The position numbers and the translations under genes were made by a program. Shown piece by piece: positions 1-5,500 of a stretch of DNA of 6,629 nucleotides (positions are counted from its first letter, which is position 1; each line of letters opens with the position of its first letter). The notes under the pieces are model-generated. The model did no database searches. It had not been told where the DNA came from and worked only from the letters and a program-made list of their open reading frames with translations. Location: positions 1 to 6,629 of the forward strand of contig JAEYWT010000311.1 in the NCBI GenBank assembly GCA_023428865.1. The letters are read 5' to 3'. This DNA is from Bacteroidota bacterium (GTDB lineage: Bacteria; Bacteroidota; Bacteroidia; Flavobacteriales_F; PHOS-HE28).

Positions 1-4
1 CTAG

Positions 5-235
5 AACGGTTGGTACGTATACGGTGTGGCGGCGAGCGACTTCGCCAAGTGCGACGAGCTGCGGCACGAGTATCAGCTGCCCTTCGATTTCGTACAATGT
101 GATGAGAAGACCATCAAGACCGCCATCCGCAGCAACCCAGGCGTGATGGTCTTGCAGCAAGGCACCGTTCGCGGTCTCTGGCATTGCAACGATGCACCCG
201 GTTTTGCGGAAGCATCGGCGGTGATCGTCAAGTAA
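5..235 (+). CDS. C-terminal end of a DoxX-type membrane protein (BT_3928-like), thioredoxin-like region; 5' part missing
   Basis: The frame is open from position 5 to the TAA at 233-235, about 76 residues. The visible region contains YGVAAS, then RHEYQLPFDF, then DEKTIKTAIRSNPGVMVL, then GLWHCNDAP. From memory, this string is typical of the soluble thioredoxin-like tail of Bacteroidota DoxX/BT_3928-family proteins, which carry an N-terminal four-helix membrane domain and often sit just upstream of tpiA, as here. The CXXC of a true thioredoxin is not visible, so redox activity is not supported. The only usual start in the open part is GTG at 26, but family-like sequence (YVYG) lies upstream of it, so GTG 26 is probably not a genuine start. 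An in-frame TAG at 2-4 prevents extension to the window edge. This could be a real lesion, a one-base error, or an artefact at a contig end. The next gene starts 12 bp downstream, consistent with an operon. Confidence 0.6.
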   Translation, partial: NGWYVYGVAASDFAKCDELRHEYQLPFDFVQCDEKTIKTAIRSNPGVMVLQQGTVRGLWHCNDAPGFAEASAVIVK

Positions 236-247
236 GCGTTATCTTCG

Positions 248-775
248 ATGGCGATGCATTGTTGGCGGATAACCATCCTCGCTTGTGCGATCGTGATCGC
301 GAGCACAGCGCTGGCTCAGGTACAGGATGCCATCGGTAAGGACAAGATCATGCTCTTCGGGGTGGTCACGGAAGAGAAGGGTGGTGCTGATCTGCGTAAC
401 GCGTGTGTACGTGTCTTCACGGATTCCATCGCGGGTGATTCCGTCTTCACCGATGCAATGGGCAAGTATCAGTTGTTCGTTCCCTTGCATGGGATCCACA
501 AATTGGTCTACACCATGGATGGTTACCATCGCAAAGCGGTCTCCATCGATGCCAGCGGAGAAATGAGCGAGACCGCGCGGGGTCAGGAGTGGAACCTGCG
601 CATAGACATCGGTCTCAACAAGGCTGACATACCCTTGCCCGAAGACCTGTTGGACACACCCATCGGTAAAGCCGCATGGCAGCCCGAGCGTGGGGAGTTC
701 TTATGGGACCAGCCTTACACCGAGCGTTACAAACAGCGTTTCAAACAAGCGGTGAAGGCGGCGGGGAAGAAGTGA
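248..775 (+). CDS. Small exported protein with carboxypeptidase-regulatory-like beta-sandwich domain, function unknown
   Basis: This is a complete 175-residue protein. Residues 1-23 form a signal peptide: R7, a hydrophobic core at about 8-19, and a signal peptidase I site ALA|Q after residue 23. There is no lipobox cysteine, so it is probably periplasmic or surface-exposed rather than a lipoprotein. Residues 34 to about 104 resemble a carboxypeptidase-regulatory-like (transthyretin-type) domain: a LFGVV strand, then VRVF, then the turn TDAMGKYQLFVP, then KLVYTMDGYHRKAVSID. The C-terminal part (about 130-175) contains LLDTPIGKAAW and EFLWDQPYTERY before a basic tail. From memory, PIGKA plus a WD-x-x-YT motif recurs in exported Bacteroidota proteins of unknown role. 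ATG 248 is taken as the start, but ATG 254 (M3) is equally credible because neither has a ribosome binding site and a TATCTTCG element lies at 240-247. No enzyme motif is visible. The domain usually acts as a structural or binding module, so I assign no function. Confidence 0.85.
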   Translation: MAMHCWRITILACAIVIASTALAQVQDAIGKDKIMLFGVVTEEKGGADLRNACVRVFTDSIAGDSVFTDAMGKYQLFVPLHGIHKLVYTMDGYHRKAVSIDASGEMSETARGQEWNLRIDIGLNKADIPLPEDLLDTPIGKAAWQPERGEFLWDQPYTERYKQRFKQAVKAAGKK

Positions 776-845
776 ACGTCTCGTAGATCCCGATCCCCTG
801 TTGATATCCTGCCGTTCGGCGGTCGGGAGGGCCGCTTGGCGGGGC

Positions 846-853
846 CATCTTTG
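846..853 (+). promoter_or_regulatory. Candidate Bacteroidota -7 promoter element for tpiA
   Basis: CATCTTTG matches the Bacteroidota housekeeping -7 consensus TAnnTTTG except at the first base. It ends 5 bp before the tpiA ATG at 859, so transcription would begin at or within a few bases of the start codon and give a leaderless or nearly leaderless mRNA. That fits the lack of a Shine-Dalgarno sequence. I see no good TTG (-33) box at the usual spacing of about 19 bp; the nearest TTGs are at 801-803 and 836-838. A small hairpin, CCGC-TTG-GCGG at 832-842, lies just upstream. The call rests on the one element and its position. Confidence 0.45.
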
Positions 854-858
854 CGATC

Positions 859-1611
859 ATGCGCAAGATCGTAGCAGGCAACTGGAAGATGCATAAGGAC
901 CGCGACGAGGCACAGGCCTTGGTGGCGGCGTTGAAGAACTTGACCATACCTACCAGCGTGGAAGTGATCGTGGCACCGCCATTCCCCTTCCTGGCGCAAA
1001 CGGTGGAGCAGGTACGGGGAACGGCCGTCAAGGTGGCGGCGCAGAATTGTCACCAGAAGAGCCAGGGGGCTTATACCGGGGAAGTGAGCGCCACCATGTT
1101 GAAGAGCATCGGGGTGCAAGCCTGCATCGTAGGCCATAGCGAACGGCGCCAATACTTCGGCGAAACGGACCGTGCCGTGGGCGAGAAGATCGTGGCATTG
1201 TTGGAAAAGGACATCACACCCATCTACTGTTGTGGCGAGTTGAAGGAAGAACGTGTGGCAGGTGAACACTTCACCGTAGTGACCGAGCAGATGCGCACCG
1301 CCCTAGGCGCACTCACCACGGCTCAACTGAAGCGTATCGTGATCGCCTACGAACCGGTTTGGGCCATCGGTACGGGCCTCACTGCCACCGCCCATCAAGC
1401 GCAAGAGATGCACGCCCACATCCGCTCCTTGCTCGCCGGCCACGGAGCCGAAGTGGCGAACGAAGTGCCTGTACTGTACGGAGGTAGCTGTAAACCCGAT
1501 AACGCAGCCGAACTCTTCGCCAACCCCGACGTCAACGGTGGTCTCATCGGTGGCGCCGCGCTCGATGCCGACCAGTTCAGCGCGCTCATCCGCATAGCCG
1601 GCGAACGATAG
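859..1611 (+). CDS. tpiA: Triosephosphate isomerase
   Basis: This cytosolic enzyme interconverts dihydroxyacetone phosphate and glyceraldehyde 3-phosphate in glycolysis and gluconeogenesis. The 250-residue length is normal for the family. The TIM-barrel signature residues are all present: N8 and K10 in AGNWKMH (substrate binding), H93 in VGHSERR (electrophile), E165 in AYEPVWAIGTG (catalytic base), and the phosphate-binding YGGS at 207-210 and GLIGGAAL at 228-235. Loop 6 reads IGTGLTAT, so a leucine (L174) replaces the lysine of the familiar IGTGK form; I recall a hydrophobic residue here in Bacteroidota homologues, so it is probably lineage variation. ATG 859 puts AGNWK at the usual distance from the N-terminus. 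A TAnnTTTG-like element at 846-853 suggests its own promoter with almost no leader. The next gene, prmA, follows after 83 bp. Confidence 0.98.
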   Translation: MRKIVAGNWKMHKDRDEAQALVAALKNLTIPTSVEVIVAPPFPFLAQTVEQVRGTAVKVAAQNCHQKSQGAYTGEVSATMLKSIGVQACIVGHSERRQYFGETDRAVGEKIVALLEKDITPIYCCGELKEERVAGEHFTVVTEQMRTALGALTTAQLKRIVIAYEPVWAIGTGLTATAHQAQEMHAHIRSLLAGHGAEVANEVPVLYGGSCKPDNAAELFANPDVNGGLIGGAALDADQFSALIRIAGER

Positions 1612-1655
1612 CCTCTCTACCGACATATCGATCAAACCATCGAACAACTCAACAG

Positions 1656-1691
1656 TGATCAGCAGATCATCTGATCAGCGGATCCTCGATC
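1656..1691. repeat. Phased GATC cluster with direct and inverted repeats upstream of prmA
   Basis: Four GATC sites begin at 1657, 1665, 1673 and 1681, exactly 8 bp apart, and a fifth begins at 1688. The array can be read as a 13-bp direct repeat, TGATCAGCAGATC (1656-1668) and TGATCAGCGGATC (1672-1684), identical at 12 of 13 positions with a 16-bp period. It can also be read as a perfect inverted repeat, TGATCAG (1656-1662) and CTGATCA (1671-1677), with an 8-base loop, containing a second dyad CAGAT-C-ATCTG (1663-1673). It ends 3 bp before the prmA ATG. No T-tract follows, so a standard terminator is unlikely. It could be a binding site, an mRNA hairpin at the prmA start, or chance in a GATC-rich sequence. 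Confidence 0.6.
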
Positions 1692-1694
1692 ACC

Positions 1695-2564
1695 ATGCCC
1701 TACACCCGCGTCTCCTTCCTTATCGCCCCGGTGGATCCTTGGCGCGACATCCTCATGATCGAGCTGGGCGAATTGGGCTACGACAGTTTCGAAGAGACCA
1801 CCGGTGGGCTCGATGCGTATGTGGAAGATGAACGGTTCAGTGTGCCTGCCCTCCAGGCTTTGTTGACCTTGCGCGATCCGCATGTGAGCATTTCATGGTC
1901 GGTCTCCAAGTTGGAAGAACGCAACTGGAATGCCGAATGGGAAAGCAGTTTCCAACCCGTTGAGGTGGGTAGCGAAGTGCGGATCCGAGCTGAACACCAC
2001 GCCATAACACCGGGTTTCGCGCACGAGATCGTCATTCACCCGCGCATGGCTTTTGGCACCGGGCACCACGCCACCACGCGTATGGTGGTACGCGGCATGC
2101 TGGGCCTACAGGCTGGTGGGGGAGCCTTCGCACACGGGTTGAAGGACAAAGAGGTCTGCGATCTGGGTTGTGGAACGGCCGTCCTCGCCATCCTCGCCGA
2201 GCAGATGGGGGCGAAGGCGGTGCGCGCCATCGATATCGACGAACAGGCGGTGATCAATGCGCGCGAGAACCTGGAACGCAACGGTTGTTCGCGCACCACT
2301 GTGGAAAAGGGTGTGGCCACGGCGCTGGAAGGCCATACCTACGACCTTATTTTAGCGAACATCGAACGTAACACCCTGCTCGACGCCATGGCCTTGATGG
2401 CCGGTGCCATGCGCCCCGGTGCGGCCCTGTTCCTCAGCGGCTTCATCGTGGCCGACAGACCCTTGTTGGCCGAAGCCGCCCAAGCGCATGGGCTACAACT
2501 CGTTGAACATCTGGAAGAAGGGGAATGGTCCTTGCTGGGTTGTCGTAAACCTTCGGCGGAATGA
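1695..2564 (+). CDS. prmA: Ribosomal protein L11 methyltransferase
   Basis: This is a cytosolic SAM-dependent enzyme that methylates lysine and N-terminal amino groups of ribosomal protein L11. The 289 residues match the family's usual size. Residues 1 to about 70 form the N-terminal L11-recognition domain, including the early DPWRDILMIELGELGYDSFEE segment. Residues 75-87 (ERNWNAEWESSFQ) correspond to the conserved W-x-x-x-W-x-x-x-F linker region. The catalytic Rossmann domain then shows FGTGHHATT (120-128), SAM motif I DLGCGTAVLAI (156-166), the acidic motif II AIDID (178-182), and ANIERN (221-226), equivalent to the family's ANI-x-x-N motif. It starts at ATG 1695, which leaves no ribosome binding site but gives the normal N-terminus. 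A phased GATC repeat sits just upstream. Its stop overlaps the next start as ATGA, suggesting co-translation with the large exported protein. No promoter-like TAnnTTTG is visible in the 83-bp spacer, so it may be read from tpiA. Confidence 0.97.
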   Translation: MPYTRVSFLIAPVDPWRDILMIELGELGYDSFEETTGGLDAYVEDERFSVPALQALLTLRDPHVSISWSVSKLEERNWNAEWESSFQPVEVGSEVRIRAEHHAITPGFAHEIVIHPRMAFGTGHHATTRMVVRGMLGLQAGGGAFAHGLKDKEVCDLGCGTAVLAILAEQMGAKAVRAIDIDEQAVINARENLERNGCSRTTVEKGVATALEGHTYDLILANIERNTLLDAMALMAGAMRPGAALFLSGFIVADRPLLAEAAQAHGLQLVEHLEEGEWSLLGCRKPSAE

Positions 2565-5500
2565 AGTTCAGTTGCATCATAGGAAGGTTCTTGAGCCTAT
2601 TGATCATAGCGTTTGCGAGCACCGGGGCTTCGGCGCAGGTGAAACCCTTCTCCAACGACCAAGCGCTATTCCTTCAGGAGATGACCACCTTTCTGGTGGA
2701 AGCCGATAAGAAGGAAGGCCGTCCGTTCATGGAGCAGGTATTCACACCGGTATGGAACGGACCGTATTACAATGCCGCACAGCGTACCCGCATCGTGGAA
2801 GTGGCCAACTACATGGTGAAGAAGCGTTTTGAGGCCTTTCCCCACTTTAGGGATTACCTCGGTGCCATTGCAGCCTTCCCCAATGGCGGTCGCAGCGGTG
2901 CCGAATTCGATGCGTGGATGCAGGGCATGGACAAATTGGTGCAGAGCGGTCGCAAGCAGAACGTGGTGGCCTTCATAGCCACCTGCGCCAACTTGTTCAA
3001 GGATAACACCATGTTCTCCAGCGCCAGCACCACTTGGCGCAGTCGCTCGTCCAAATTCACCTTCGAGTTCGATTCCATACCCAAGGTCGTTTTCCCCGTC
3101 ACCGATATCGTGTGTGTGGCCAAGGGCGATAGCGCCGTGATCCTCGGCACGCGTGGTACCTACCTGCCCACCATGGAACTGTGGACAGGCAAAGGAGGCA
3201 AGGTCACCTGGGAACGCGCCGGACTGAAGCCAACGGCAACTTTCGCCGAATGGACCAAGCCGTACGAGATCAAAATGAAGAGCGCGGGGTTCGAAGTGGA
3301 CTCCGTGCAATTCAACGATCCTTATTTCGAACGCACCCTGCTCGGCAAGGTCACCGACAAGGTGCTGGCCAATGTGGATGAGAAGAACGCCAGCTATCCA
3401 CGGTTCGAGAGCTACGACCGACGGATGAAGATCCGCGACATCGCCGACGGCATCGACTTCGAAGGCGGCTTCACCATGCAGGGCGCGAAACTGCAAGGGT
3501 ATGGTACCAAGGATGAGCCGGCCTTCCTCACCTACTACCGCGATAAGCGCCCGTTCATCATCACCCGTGGTCAATTGTTCAGCATCGAGCCAGAGCGCAT
3601 CACCAGTGATAATGTGGCCATGCAGCTCATCCTGGACAAGGACTCCATCTACCACCCGAGCCTTAGCATGCGCTTCCTCAAAGCGAAGAAGCAGCTCACG
3701 ATGATCAAGAAGGATGAAGGCTTGGGCAAGGCACCGTTCTACGACACGTACCACGAGCTGGACATGTACTTCGAAACGATCACCTGGAAACAGGGTGATC
3801 CCTTGCTGCAGCTCGGCAACCTGCAAGGTACCACGCAGACCAAGGCCAGCTTCGAGAGCTTCAATTACTTCAAGGAGAAACGCTACATGGGCATGATGGG
3901 TATCGATCAGATCCATCCGCTCGTACGTCTCAACGACTTCAGCAAGCAGAACGAAGGCCGCTTCTATGCGCAGGAGTTCGCCAGTTTCAGCAAGATCCAG
4001 AAGGATGCGGTGATCCCACTGATCATCGACATGGCGAATAAGGGATATCTCTTGTTCGATCCCGAGACCGAATGGGTGCAGACCACTCCGCGCTTGCGGC
4101 AGCATATCCTCAACAGCGCGGGTAAGCAGGATTACGACGTGTTGCAGTTCAATAGCAACATCGACAGTGTCAATGCCACGGTGAATCTGCTCAACTACGA
4201 CCTCGCCATCATGGGTGTGGCGCGCATCGTGGTGAGCGATTCGCAGGATGTGAAGATCTTCCCGAGCGGCAAGCAGGTCACCGTGAAGAAAGGCCGCGAC
4301 TTCACCTTCGGCGGAAGCATACAGGCTGGAAAGCTCCAGTACTACGGTAAGGAATACTACTTCCACTACGCACCCTTCGTGATCGATCTGCTCAACGTGG
4401 ATAGTGTGAGCTTCATGGCCGACAGCTTCGAGAAGAACGACGAGGGAAGGACCACTTTGGTGCGGGTGAAGAACGTGCTGGAGCAGGTCACCGGAACGCT
4501 CGAGATAGACGAGCCGAGCAATAAGAACGGACTACAACAGGTGAAAGGACCCGATGGTAAGATGACCGGTCGGTATCCACAATATCCCAAGTTCAACAGC
4601 ACCAAGGAGAGTTACGTCTTCTACGATAAACGGTCCACGCAGCGCGGTGTGTATAAGCGCGACAAGTTCTACTACCGGAGCGAACCCTTCCAGCTCGACA
4701 GCTTGGACAACTTCACCAACGCGGGTCTCAATTTCGCAGGTACCCTGGTCAGCGGTGGCATTTTCCCGGATATCAAGGAGTCACTCGGTCTGCAAGCCGA
4801 TTACGCGCTCGGTTTTGTGCGCAAGACCGGCGATGCTGGTATGCCGCTCTATGGCAAGAAGGCCAAGTTCACCGACGAGATCGTGCTCAACAGCCGTGGC
4901 CTGCAAGGCAAAGGGGAGATGGAATACCTCACCACCACCTTGCGCTCGAAGGCATTGGTATTCTGCCCCGACAGCACCCTCGGTCGAGCCGATACCTTGT
5001 TCAACAAGTCCAGCACCGCGCCGAGCAAGGTGCCCGATATACGCGGTGCGGATCTCTTCGTGCGTCTTGAGCCGGGTAATGATGTGCTACGCACCGAGAA
5101 GTTGAAGAAGCCCATGGTGATGTATGGCGAACAAGCATACCTCCACGGCCTAACCGACCTTAAACCATCGGGCATGACCGGCGCTGGTCTCGTCGACTTC
5201 AAGAACGCCACCCTCTACTCCAAGCTCTTCCAGTTCACCACCATGCAGGTGCATGCGGATACATCGGATTTCCGTTTGACGGAAGGGGATACGGCCAGTA
5301 TCGCGTTCAAGACAGACAACGTCAACTCCACCATCAAACTAGACGAGCGCGTAGGTGAGTTCGTTAGCAATGGCACGGAGACCAAGGTGGAATTCCCGGT
5401 GAACCAGTACATGTGTTTCATGGACCGTTTCAAATGGTACATGGATCAGGGTGATATCGAACTGGAAAGCGACCGTACGGCAGCAGTGGGCAACGAAGAC

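Noticed and set aside
287..300. Palindrome GCGATC-GT-GATCGC
   Set aside because: It lies in the signal-peptide coding region (codons for C-A-I-V-I-A) and is short; codon choice for alternating Ala, Ile and Val explains it.
786..842. Possible terminator in the 776-858 spacer, with tandem GATCCC (786-797) and a CCGC-TTG-GCGG hairpin (832-842)
   Set aside because: The stem is only 4 bp, no T-tract follows it, and it lies just before the tpiA promoter-like element; not enough for a terminator call.
727..1269. Minus-strand frame of 180 codons opposite tpiA
   Set aside because: It overlaps the unmistakable tpiA coding sequence and its translation has no recognisable motif; it is a shadow.
2666..4366. 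A 566-codon open frame on the minus strand opposite the large exported protein
   Set aside because: It is codon-aligned with the + strand gene, so it stays open simply because that gene avoids TTA, CTA and TCA codons over this stretch; the + strand frame has the signal peptide, sensible protein composition and continues far beyond it.
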